Source: Paenibacillus polysaccharolyticus
GTDB taxonomy: Bacteria > Bacillota > Bacilli > Paenibacillales > Paenibacillaceae
Direction: 5' to 3'
Length of the DNA stretch: 64,000 nt
Assembly (NCBI RefSeq): GCF_900102085.1
Contig: NZ_FMVM01000008.1
Coordinates: 186,001 to 250,000 of the forward strand
In this document: positions 55,201 to 63,700 of the stretch, piece after piece
How the letters are laid out: every line of letters starts with the position of its first letter
Numbering within the stretch: position 1 is the first letter of the stretch
The notes under the pieces: generated by a model
Told to the model about the DNA's origin: nothing
Databases searched by the model: none
The model's input: the letters and a program-made list of their open reading frames with translations, nothing else
Program-made: the position numbers and the translations under genes

Positions 55201-57766
55201 AATGACATTTAAGCGAAATGGCAACCACATTCAGCAATCTTGTCAACATTCAGACCGGCAGGCTTTTGCATTCCAAGTAGCCGAGTCAATAGAGGAGACG
55301 AATAGCGAGCAATTCAAGGCTGTCAAGGAACGAATGATGGAAGAAATGCACCGGGCAATGGATCTGGAGCATGGGCCATTAGTACAGGCGGGCCTCATTC
55401 AGGGGTCAGATCGGGACGAACTAATCTTTACGATTCACCATTTAGTCATCGACGCCATTTCCTGGCGCATTTTACTGGATGATTTTTATGATATCTACAT
55501 TGCTCTCGAACAGAATATCCAGCCAGTTCTGCCTTCTATATCCGATTCTTATAAGGATTACGCACAGAGAATGCATACGTATGCTGCTACTGGTGAATGG
55601 AAACATGAAGCGCAATATTGGAAGAATGAAATGGCGCGACCAGTTTCGTCACTCATTGGGGACGGGATACACACGAAGGGTCAGGTTCGAGATAGTGAAG
55701 TGGCAAGTCTTTATTTTACACAAAAAGTCACTACAACCCTCGTACAATCGGCGACCGAGCGATACGAGGCGGATACCGCGTCTTTGTTGCTTGCTGCCTT
55801 AGGTACTGCAATGGAGGCAATGGGTGTTCGAGATGGTCTATGGGTCAACATGGAGGGACACGGCCGGGAAAGTTTCGGTGAAGCCTTAGATTATTCACGA
55901 ACAGTCGGCTGGTTTACATCGCATTACCCGATTTATTTGGATACTTCAGTAGCCCAAATGCCACACCTTTATGTTGCACAGCTTCATCGTGAGTTGCAGC
56001 TTATCCCTCACAGGGGTGCTGGATATAACGTAATGAAGTACATGCTGCCCGAAGCAGTGACCAGATCATTCCATGGATTTGAGATTGAGCCACAGATTTG
56101 CTTCAACTACCTTGGTGAAATGGATGACCGTCGTTATCAAAATCTGTTTCGGCTTTCGCAGCTTCCGATGCACGGAACAGAGAGTCCAGATGCAGACCGC
56201 CCATTTGCAATCACTTGCAATGTGCTCTTATCGGACGGGCGGATGCTGGTGGAGTTTGATTACAATAAACATCAGTTCCAAGCAGAAACCATCCAGAGAA
56301 TGTTGCAAGGTTTCCTTAATGGTTTGCAAGACATGATGTATGCCGGTGAGGGAGAGATAGTTACAGAAGAGGAACACGATGGATTTCAGCTGGTACCTTC
56401 TGCAGAAAGGGAGGTCCTTGAGCAGGTAGCGCCTTTTCCAATGCTCAAAGCTTATCCGCTGTCACCTATGCAGGAAAGTATGTTGTTCCATTACCTTCGG
56501 TTTCCGGATTCCACGGCTTACGAAGAGCAATGTGTCATTCATTTGCAAGGTGACCTTGACCCAGAACGGCTTAGAGACTGCTTTCAGCAGGTGGTTAATC
56601 AACATGACATTCTTCGTACATTTTTTGCCTTGCGTGGGCTCGAACGGCCGCTTCAGGCAGTGGCGAAGTCATGGAATCTTCCCTTTGAGTTTATGGATTG
56701 GACGGCGGAACATGGCGGATGTGAGCCCGAGAAGTTTCAACAATATCTTCAACAAAATCGTGAACGGCGCTTTAATCTATTTGGTGAGGTCCCTCTGAGA
56801 GTAACACTTATTCGATCAGACGATAACGCGTATAGTCTGGTTTGGAGCTTTCATCATATTTTGCTTGATGGGTGGAGTGTGGGCCTTCTTCTTAGTAGCA
56901 TCTTCGATCTATATGCCGATCTGCCTGATGTACGATCACTTGTCTCAGCGCCGCACTATGGGGAATACATCGGGTGGCTTGAAGGGCGAGATCCTTCTGT
57001 GGCTGAATCGTACTGGGCGACGTATTTAACGGAATACCGAAGTAAAAATGTGCTACCACGGTTACATGGATCAAGTGGTGAGTATGTACGGGAGGAACTT
57101 ACCCGTAACTTGCCAGAAACGCTCCAGGAAGCACTTAAGCAATTATCCGCCGAATACGGTTTGACGCTAAATATTTTGTTTCAGGCTGCTTGGGCGACGG
57201 TATTGCAGAATCTCAACGAAACTGAAGATATGATCTTTGGCGCAGTTGTATCGGGCAGGAGTGTCGAGGTGCAAGATATCGAGAACATGATGGGGCTATT
57301 CATTAATACGATTCCTGTTCGGGTAAAGTCAGCATCGGGTACCTTTTTGGAACTCGCATCACAACTTCAGTGGGAACAGATGGAGAAAGAACCCTATTCC
57401 CATATTCCACTATCTTCGATCCAAAAGTCTGGCGGCGGGGCAGTTCTGGATCATATCCTTGTTTTTGAAAATTATCCGCTGGAACTGCAGCTTCCTTCCG
57501 GACTGGAGATGGTAGATTACGATTTACATGAGTATACAAGCTATGATTTTAACCTGATCATTGAGCCGCATGAGAACTTCCTCATTCGATTTGTATATAA
57601 CAATGCCGCACATAGAGTAGAAGAGCTGGAAGATTGGATGAACTGTCTGCTCATTGTTCTCAGTCAAATCAGTGAAAATCCGAACGTGTTGTTGAAAGAT
57701 CTTTTCCCGGATGAAATTGTAACGAGTTCAGATGAAGGAGAAAGTCTAATTAAATTCCATTTCTAG
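46235..57766 (+). CDS. Hybrid PKS/NRPS: KS-ACP-AMT-C-PCP-C-A(Asn)-PCP-E-C
   Basis: A 3843-aa synthetase. I take ATG 46235 over GTG 46217 because AAGGGGAG lies between them. Domains: KS 25-450 (Cys186 in DTACSSS, HGTGTPIGDP, GHLYHAAG); AT-like linker remnant only; ACP (LGMDSILL, about 675); PLP aminotransferase 850-1310 (Lys1139 in YGKVVGGG); C 1330-1770 (HHLVADG); PCP (GGNSLA, about 1840) with no A domain; C 1900-2330 (HHLIADG); A 2350-2860; PCP (GGDSIK, about 2880); E 2935-3390 (HHLVIDAISW); C 3405-3840 (HHILLDG). The A-domain code read by eye is D-L-T-K-I-G-E-V-G-K, the known Asn code. So the fatty acid is extended by malonate, the beta-keto group is aminated, and the beta-amino acyl chain is joined to Asn, which E turns to D. 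Confidence 0.93.
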   Translation: MKKSLLPRRTKEDHIPAAVIEEQSGKDIAVIGMSLKVPGADSLDQFWSNLCRGEDWIREAPKVRMSEGGIKAPRRGYLTEIDTFDDFFFRIPPKEATLMDPYQRLFLEIAWSAIEDAGYGGDRIKGSRTGVYVGSGHENEYKQMISSYNTDLLSAAAVGNMSSAIASRISYLLDLKGPSLVIDTACSSSLMAVHLACQALLSRECDMAIAGGIQLILDPQAEQPQIGIESPSSKVRAFDEEADGTVRGEGMGAILLKPLSRAIADNDLVYAVIKASVSNQDGKSIGITSPNRAAQEQLLIRAWERAGIHPASLSYIETHGTGTPIGDPIEVRAIHNAFRLYTDKVQFCAIGSLKPNIGHLYHAAGIVSFIKSALALHHEQLPPSLYFEKPNPQIEFANSPAYVNAHLSDWKRGTDVRRCGVSSFGMSGTNCHVVLEEASERKVVLSPNTENGPSLFTLSARTLTSLRSLIDKYRLFLLTSDPQSFTDICYTSNIGRGVYEYKLAVIAHHHQELRDKLAFLQYETFTGQYGELAEGIWFGGPEQDGSSTSSDLNLNVAKPSLVNVHVLNQIATQYVCGQPIDWKGLHAGSNKRVVSVPTYAFDRHRHWIVPVMVEESSGGVPHKPEDKKENSTMEHRVVQSANIHFFTSAVQEMISNISGYSPENIGINRNFMELGMDSILLVNVKHAIKNEFGVDIPMHLFFEEMSTVAEVGKYIASQSQQLPESPILNGQTEDKGVPQDAVLLQNVYVHPYAASSEEERESSNLSVAGSGLEGIVQKQLDLMTLQLSMLQAGSAGSEASAIRLSAATAVQANKSVEKDYFDNSTDSQSVPSNLTKERVQTNRPYVPFQKLETHSKTGLSPVQEHFIDEFISRYTAKTVRSQLHTQAFRKVVANNRNVAGYRPYWKDIVYQIVVDQAEGSGITDIDGNRYIDLTMGFGVNLFGHQVSFINEAMQEAMQKGMCVGPINAAAGQVASALHQLTGVERAAFFNSGTEAIMVAMRLARAATNRRKIVIFSGSYHGTFDGVLAMSAGLGGSSTPIAPGILQGMVDDLIVLNYDHPESLRIIEQRAGELAAILVEPVQSRRPDIQPTAFLKKLRSLTATEGIALIFDEVITGFRIHPGGAQAWFGIEADMVVYGKVVGGGLPIGIVAGKERYLDGIDGGMWSFGDSSFPPHEERRTFVAGTFCQHPLAMNAALAVLQRLQEEGPALQEQLNRKTAALADRLNHYFAEELVPLEIVHFGSLFRFVQKSDLELLYYLLIEKGIYIWEGRNCFLSTAHSEADIDRIVDAVQSSVEELRSAGFLPPSSPTSPGGGRKQAGKALTVEVGRQAEPHPLTSEQTQLWFASLANDHMSDAYVESVVLRLEGAVDSERLREAVRYVVQRHGMLRTHFSNDEGLYYTELFENVASKIMFEEAEDIEESKGLPRSIQQKWTHGFDLSNSPLIRFCLLHHGQHQYRLIMQVHHLVADGWSIVHILKEIAGYYTMQNRLQSPDPVLFSAFAQWQHNLPLEEKQHARAFWTKRLSAPKPELVVSARLASESVSLYPGMRLYRNLNTEFTAELRAFGKKKGVSLFMLMLAAYNMLLSRISGLQQITVGIPVAGQLQMGLPQLVGQCVNLLPFSSHLPAKVELSEYATQVRGEMLELLEHQRCSYVDIVTALVTEGESVYPPVINTIFNFDKTPEFHFEDLRVQLESFPPSSFKYPISMNVLEVDQELVLELDVGDGVCGREEAEGWLETYTLLLDTLESKVWKEGEAEPKFRCSKIHTLLSTPSFVSSEKLAASLNPYRNDLTAEQARKNVNDRAAGYTPPVTEMQIRIHRIWLEMMKLEKASIHDHFLEVGGNSLAATVITVRLQEELGINVPLSLLFRHPTIAELAQVLDDVSTAESLRIPKARSADCYPQSASQRSIFAVEKLGRAGTAYNVTGLITVEGSLDLQRLKVAVNLLVKRHECLRTIFDLDEDEPVQRVVSESFMEIPMHLLGSDTTEEMILRTIRPFDLEQAPLMRMEYWTEQKESGRQYLLMDMHHLIADGFSANLLLEELIQLYDGQSLPTVTLHMKDFTQWQLGRFGAGDMRESKKYWAQQFKDGIPRLDWGIHHQRPSIRSYEGERYGFKLPDEILARIKAYAAAEKVTLYSYFLAAYKVMLSKYSVQEHIMVGTTASGRLYSDIERTPGMFVNTIPLRSDLASNQWFSKLVHEVQVNALHALEHQEYPLEKWIAIENEERDSGRNPLFDAVYVYQHQALSIDPQISGGVKFTASEYKNRMAKFDLTLEVVEKQNELHLDLEYCTAVFHPEAIEAMAGHLIAILEAVSHQPDVSISEISMLHASETKQLLHEFNETDNQRLLDQPIFVLFEEQVQRTPDAIAVSCAGVQFTYLELNMRANQFAQVLKEQGVLREMAVGLVMRRSPDLLAAIFGIWKAGACYVPIDPSYPKERIRYILDDCKAQWVIADAAYEELCNFSGSVILTEEVHGNVPLTPVNLEQIAGPDDLAYIIYTSGSTGKPKGVMVEHRGLTNYIRWADQTYVRGEKICFSLYSSISFDLTVTSMFTPLLSGNQIIIYSEDVEFALERICEDGEADLIKLTPSHLKLLSLYNTKGSSLKRFIVGGEAFESSAAADIISMFGPHVEIYNEYGPTETVVGCMIHQYDPAEPYSEVPIGWPIDNMRLYVSDEQGNLQAKHLPGELCIAGVAVARGYVNQPELTEEKFVSDRFHEPGKVYRTGDLVRWLPAGGMEYLGRIDEQVKIRGHRIEMGEIRNLLLAYSSIREAAVIVKETESNGKRLCAFYVSTEKLEIAELERYLSTYLPPYMLPSEYIRLDRLPLSANGKVDIKKLPVTLAEPTPFEHPSLVEIHGEAELLQAWREILRAPDASRDDHFMRLGGDSIKAIQIAARMKKCGYRLESAEILRLKTVSNIAPMLIALEETSPRKISGPVEGDVPLSPIQHWFFKQNFTEMNYWNNSVTLISVTRFSELFVRESLRLLTVHHAALRMTFKRNGNHIQQSCQHSDRQAFAFQVAESIEETNSEQFKAVKERMMEEMHRAMDLEHGPLVQAGLIQGSDRDELIFTIHHLVIDAISWRILLDDFYDIYIALEQNIQPVLPSISDSYKDYAQRMHTYAATGEWKHEAQYWKNEMARPVSSLIGDGIHTKGQVRDSEVASLYFTQKVTTTLVQSATERYEADTASLLLAALGTAMEAMGVRDGLWVNMEGHGRESFGEALDYSRTVGWFTSHYPIYLDTSVAQMPHLYVAQLHRELQLIPHRGAGYNVMKYMLPEAVTRSFHGFEIEPQICFNYLGEMDDRRYQNLFRLSQLPMHGTESPDADRPFAITCNVLLSDGRMLVEFDYNKHQFQAETIQRMLQGFLNGLQDMMYAGEGEIVTEEEHDGFQLVPSAEREVLEQVAPFPMLKAYPLSPMQESMLFHYLRFPDSTAYEEQCVIHLQGDLDPERLRDCFQQVVNQHDILRTFFALRGLERPLQAVAKSWNLPFEFMDWTAEHGGCEPEKFQQYLQQNRERRFNLFGEVPLRVTLIRSDDNAYSLVWSFHHILLDGWSVGLLLSSIFDLYADLPDVRSLVSAPHYGEYIGWLEGRDPSVAESYWATYLTEYRSKNVLPRLHGSSGEYVREELTRNLPETLQEALKQLSAEYGLTLNILFQAAWATVLQNLNETEDMIFGAVVSGRSVEVQDIENMMGLFINTIPVRVKSASGTFLELASQLQWEQMEKEPYSHIPLSSIQKSGGGAVLDHILVFENYPLELQLPSGLEMVDYDLHEYTSYDFNLIIEPHENFLIRFVYNNAAHRVEELEDWMNCLLIVLSQISENPNVLLKDLFPDEIVTSSDEGESLIKFHF

Positions 57767-57788
57767 ACAACCAGGGGGATGAAGTGAC

Positions 57789-60700
57789 ATGGATCGAACG
57801 TCGCAAAAAGAGGCTGTTTCCGCACAGGAACTAAGATTGCAAAAGAAGCACTGGGTAAAAAAAATGCTGGCACTCAAAACGGAGGAAACGTTGTTCACGT
57901 CATCCTTTACACCTCAGCATGAGAAGTCCGCTGTTCAATCCTACCCGTTTGAGTTGGCACAGAATGTAAGCGAACGGTTGCGCACCATGAGCGGGGAATC
58001 CAAAGAAGCTCTGTTTTTGATTTTACTGACAGCTTTAAAGACTCTTCTTCACAAGCATACCAGCAGTGATTCGCTTACCGTTGCTTACCCGGTGAACAGA
58101 ATACAAGACACAAGCGAACGTTCGCCGGAGCCAAACTGGATTCCACTCATCGACCATTCCCCGAAAGGCTGTACTTTCCGGGAATGGCTAAATGAACTTA
58201 AATCGACATATATCGAGACAGTCAAACACAGTGATTATTCGATGGACCGCCTTGTAGACGATATGAAGGTTGTCCATGACCGGGATTACGCCTTTCTTCA
58301 ACATATTCGTTTTTCCATTCAGGGGATGTACAACGTAACAGATGTAGAGAGTGAGACGCTGGGCATGCGGCTTCATATGTATTGGAGTCAGGACAAGCTG
58401 TGCGGTGTGTTAGCCGGCAATACCCGCTTCTTTAACACCGCTGATTTGGAGCGTTTTGCGAAACAGTACGGGGTTATCATTGAACAATTAATAGAGAACC
58501 CGGATCGTCCGGTGGAGGCCAGTGGTGTGCTTGCTGGACTAGAACGCGACCGATTGTTGAACGAATATGCAACAGGGCCGCGCCGGACCTATGGTTCCAG
58601 TGTAATGGGTTTGTTTGCGGAGCAAGTCCAGCAGACACCAGAGGCTACAGCCATCGTGACATCGGATGCTTCGATACGTTATGCAGAGCTGGAGGAAAAA
58701 GTAAACCACTGGGCTACTGCATTGATTAAAGACGGAACAAAGCAAGGGGATATCGTAGGACTTTACCTTGACCGAAGCCTGGAGACGGCCATTGCAATCT
58801 TAGCCGTGTGGAGGGCGGGGGCGTGTATTTTGCCAATAGATGTGCAGACGCCCGCAGAGCGAGTTCGATTCATACTGAAAGATGCCGGGGTAAATCGTCT
58901 GCTCACACAGGCCCTTTATGTTAGTCTTTCTTTGTTCCAAGACGTGGAACGATTACTTTCGTGTGAAGACCTGGATGCAGCAAGTAATGATGGTGAGATC
59001 CTTGCTCCCATCACGGCTGAACTGCCCGCTTATATTATATATACTTCGGGAACAACCGGGAATCCAAAAGGAGTAGTCGTATCTCATGGCGGACTGGTCA
59101 ATTCAATCGCATGGAGAAAAGAAGAGTACGCATTGGGAGTAGAGGACAACACGATCCAGCTCTTTTCCTATTCATTTGATGGCTTCATGACGGGATTCTT
59201 GACCCCGCTTGTATCGGGAGCAAGTCTCTTTATGGCTACTGAAATTCAGGTTAAAGATCCACTACGCCTGAAGCAATTGCTTATCGTATATCAGATCACT
59301 CATTTTATATGTGTGCCTTCGTTGTACCGCCTGCTTTTGCAACAGATTAAACCAGAAGACAAACTGTGTGTGCACCTTATTACGCTTGCAGGGGAGAGTG
59401 TCTCTCCTGCACTGATTCAGGAAAGCAGAGAACGGCTTCCGGATGTGAAGATATACAACGAGTATGGTCCTACTGAATCCAGTATCGTCGCTCTCTGTAA
59501 AAGAGATGTGGAACAGGGAGAGAAGGTGACGATTGGTCGTCCGATATCGAACATGCGTGCATATATTCTCGATCATTGGAACGAGCCTGTTTCGCCGGGA
59601 ATCGTTGGGGAACTTTGTTTGTCGGGTCCGGGTCTGGCTCGCGGTTATCTTAACCAGCCTGAGCTTACTGATCAAGCTTTTGTACCCAATCCGTTTATTG
59701 CGGGTGAGCGACTATATCGGACTGGAGATCTGGCCAAATGGACGGAAGAGGGGGAGATCTGTTGTCTCGGGCGCAAGGATGCTCAGGTGAAGTTAAGAGG
59801 ATATCGGATTGAGCTTCCCGAGATTGAACAGTGTCTTCAGAGCTACCCAGGTGTTCAAGCGGCAGCGGTTGTATGTGAGGAAGAAGAAGGCATTCCCGTG
59901 CGATTGATTGCTTATCTTCAAACCGACGACATCAAGGCTGTGGAATTACGAGATTACATGGCAAGAGAGTTGCCTTTCTATATGCTTCCGGCGCGCTATT
60001 ATCGACTTCATCAGCTTCCGCTGTCGGAAAACGGAAAGTTGGACAAGAAGGTGATCTCTTCCATGGATTGTATCAACCTGGATGTTGAATTCCGAGAGCC
60101 GGAAAATGAAACGGAACAGAAGTTATGTGAGATATTTGCTGATGTTCTTGGATTGAAGAGGGTATCCGCAGATGAGAATTTTTTTACTGCAGGAGGACAC
60201 TCCCTTAAAGCGACGATGCTGATGTCCAGAATTCAGAAAGAATTCCGTGTGGAGATCAGTGTAGATCATATTTTCGAAAAGCAGACCGTCAAGGCGTTAG
60301 CGGAAGTGATTACTTTAAAAGAAATCAGTACTTGTCCGGCCATTTCGCCTGCAAATCAGGGGGTGCATTATCCTTTATCTTTTACGCAAGAGCAGATGTA
60401 CAGAATGTTCTGTAATGATCCGCATTCAACCGCTTATAACATGCCGGAGGCTCTTGTTATCGAAGGGGATTTCGACGATCAGCGACTTCGGTATGCGCTT
60501 GAGGAACTGACGAAGAGACACGAAATTCTTCGAACGACTTTTTATGCAATCAATGGTGATCCTGTTCAGGAAGTACACGATGAGAACGTCGTCTCACTGG
60601 AGTATTCTGAGCAGGCTTCAACTGATCTTGAAGAAACGATAAGACAATTTATCCGTCCATTTGATCTGGCAAGACTGCCGTTATTTCGAGCAGGAATAAC

Positions 60701-63700
60701 GAAGATGGGGCCGAGAAAACATCTGCTTCTGATTGATCTTCATCATATCGTAGCTGACGGAGCCTCCATTGGCATATTCATCTCAGAACTGGCGAGCATC
60801 TACAATGGAGATTCATTACCTGAGATTAAACTTCACTACAAGGATTTCTCGGTATGGCAGCATAAACAGAAAGAGGATCGTGCATTTCAGGCTCAGGGGC
60901 AGTATTGGACAGATCAGTTCAAAAACGGAGTTCCCGTGTTGAGTCTGCCGTATGATCACCCTAGGCCGAAGCTTAAAGGTTTGGAGGGTAGCAGAATTAA
61001 CTTCACCGTTGATGCGGCTCGCACGTCGTCTCTGAAGAGGCTCGCTGCCGCAAATGGCGTTACGTTATTCATGTTGCTCTTGACAATCTACCAGATCATG
61101 CTCTCCAAGCTGTCCGGACAGAAGGAACTGGTCGTTGGTTCGCCAGTCTCTGGCAGAACACAGGCTGATCTGGAACACACGATGGGCATGTTTGTAAATG
61201 TGGTTCCCATCCGCGCCGAGGTGTCACCGCAATTACGTTTCACGGAGCTCCTGACTCAGGTAAAACATACGGCGCTTGGTGCGTTTGAGCATCAGGCGAT
61301 ACAATATCAGGATTTGGCACGGAACTTGGGATACACGCCAGATCCCAGCCGTAATCCGATGTTCGACACGATGTTTGTCCTTCAAAATATGGCTGAGAAT
61401 CGTTTTGATTTTAGAGGACTGCATTTCTCACATGTTGGCTTCGAGCAAACGGTGTCCAAATTTGATCTTACTTTAGCCGGGTTTGAGGGCGGGGATGGTG
61501 TGTTGTATTTCGATTTGGAGTACTGCACCCGTCTTTTCCAGAGGGACAGCGTACTGCGTTATGTGGACTATTTTATGCATATTATGCAGACCGTTATAGA
61601 ACATCCTCAGATACTGGTATCGCAGATGACGCTGCTACCCCAAGCTCTTTTGCATGAACAATGGAAGGGGCTTAACAATAAGAATCGATATGATGCACCT
61701 GACCTGACTCTACTGGAGCAGTTTGCCTTGCATGCCAAACGATCTCCCTACAAGGAAGCTTTGTTGTTTGGGGATTCACATATGACGTACGAACAGCTGG
61801 ACACACAGTCAGAACTATGGGCTAACTGGTTGCGCTCAAAGGACGTGGGCCTGGAAGATGTCATAGCGGTCAGAATGGAGCGTTCCTTTGAACTTGTCAT
61901 TGCGTTTCTGGCGGTACTTAAGGCAGGAGCGGTATATCTGCCAATCGATCCGGAATTTCCGGCGGATCGCACATCATACATGCTTCAGGACAGCGGAGCA
62001 GTGCTAATGATTACGGATCAGGCAGATACACAGCATACCGCATATCATATGCCTGTTTATCTGCCTCATGATATGCAATTTACCGATGTGAACACAAACA
62101 ACGCATTGCACAGACCACAAAGAAACAATCTGGCTTATATTATCTATACTTCAGGGACTACAGGCAGACCTAAAGGTGTGGCGCTAGAACATGCAGGACT
62201 AGCTAATCTTTCGACACTCTTTATCTCTACGCTCGGAATACAGTCCGAAGATCGCATTCTTCAATTTGCTTCTTGCTCTTTTGATGCTTCAATATGGGAG
62301 TTTACCATGGCATTTACTACCGGAGGAACACTGTGTTTAGTATCAGCAGAGACCATTGCTGATCCGGTTTACTTTGAACGGTACGTGGAAAAGGCGAATG
62401 TTACAGTTATGACGCTTCCGCCTCCTTACATGGCACGTTTGCATCCTGAGCATTTACCTGGTCTTCGCCTCATGATCACAGCTGGTTCAGAGCCGTCATC
62501 GGCCATGCTGTCGACATGGAGCCAGCATATGCGCTGTGTGAATGCTTATGGACCAACCGAAGCATCTGTATGTGCAGCGATATGGGAATATCAACAAGAG
62601 GCCGATATGTTATCTGTGCCTATTGGATACTCCATCCCTCATAGCAGACTGTGCGTTGTAGATGCAGAACTGAACCCACTGCCTGTCGGGGTTTCTGGAG
62701 AACTATGCATCGCAGGTACTGGACTTGCCCGGAGTTATTTGAATCTGCCGGAAATAACTGCGAGACAGTTCATCTCCTCAGACCTGCCAGGGTTTGAACG
62801 GATGTATCGCACGGGAGATCTAGCCAAACTGCTACCAGATGGCAGGATGATATACCAAGGTAGAATGGACAATCAGCTTAAGATTAGAGGATACCGTGTT
62901 GAACCAAGTGAGATTGAGGCACGACTGCTACAAATAACAGGTGTTCGTGAAGCCGTTGTATTGCCTAGAATGTGGGAAAATGAAAATTCACTAGTAGCCT
63001 ATTACACGGGTGACCATGCACCAGCATCGCGCGAACTGAAGATCGAGCTTACGACTGTTCTTCCTCATTATATGCTTCCATCATTCTTGGTGAAGTTGGA
63101 CGGGCTCCCTGTGACGTCAAATGGCAAGGTAGATCATGGTGTACTTCAACGTTTGGAACTGTTGCAAGAGGCGGGGGAGCTATCCCGTATGCCGGAGAAT
63201 GAACTGGAGGCAACGATCGTTCGTGTGTTTGAACAAGTCTTGAATGTTCATGGAATCGGAACTGATGACTTGTTTCACGAACTGGGTGGCGATTCTATCT
63301 CGGCAATGAAAGCCAGCTTTTTGTTGAAAGAGCAGGGGTTGGCTCTGGATGTGAGAGACTTGTTAGTTCATCAATCTCCTGTTGCTCTAGGGAAACGGTT
63401 ACTTCAAACTACATCTGAAGATGATCAGCAGCTTCAATCGGAAGGTTTACCAGAACGAATATCAGGTCGAGCGAAGACATTCGGTTCACAACAGAAGCAA
63501 TTGCAACAGGTTTTGGGTGATACGGAACAGAAGCAACTGATGGCTGCCCGTGCAACCATTGCAGATCAACAAGAGGTGTACAGAAGACAATTGGCCGCAG
63601 AGGTGGAATTGGCCATATTGCCTCTTACCGCTTCCCAGTCCACACATCTCGGACGCGCAGAAAACGTTGGTGTTGTTCTGCATTTCCATGCCGACAAGAC

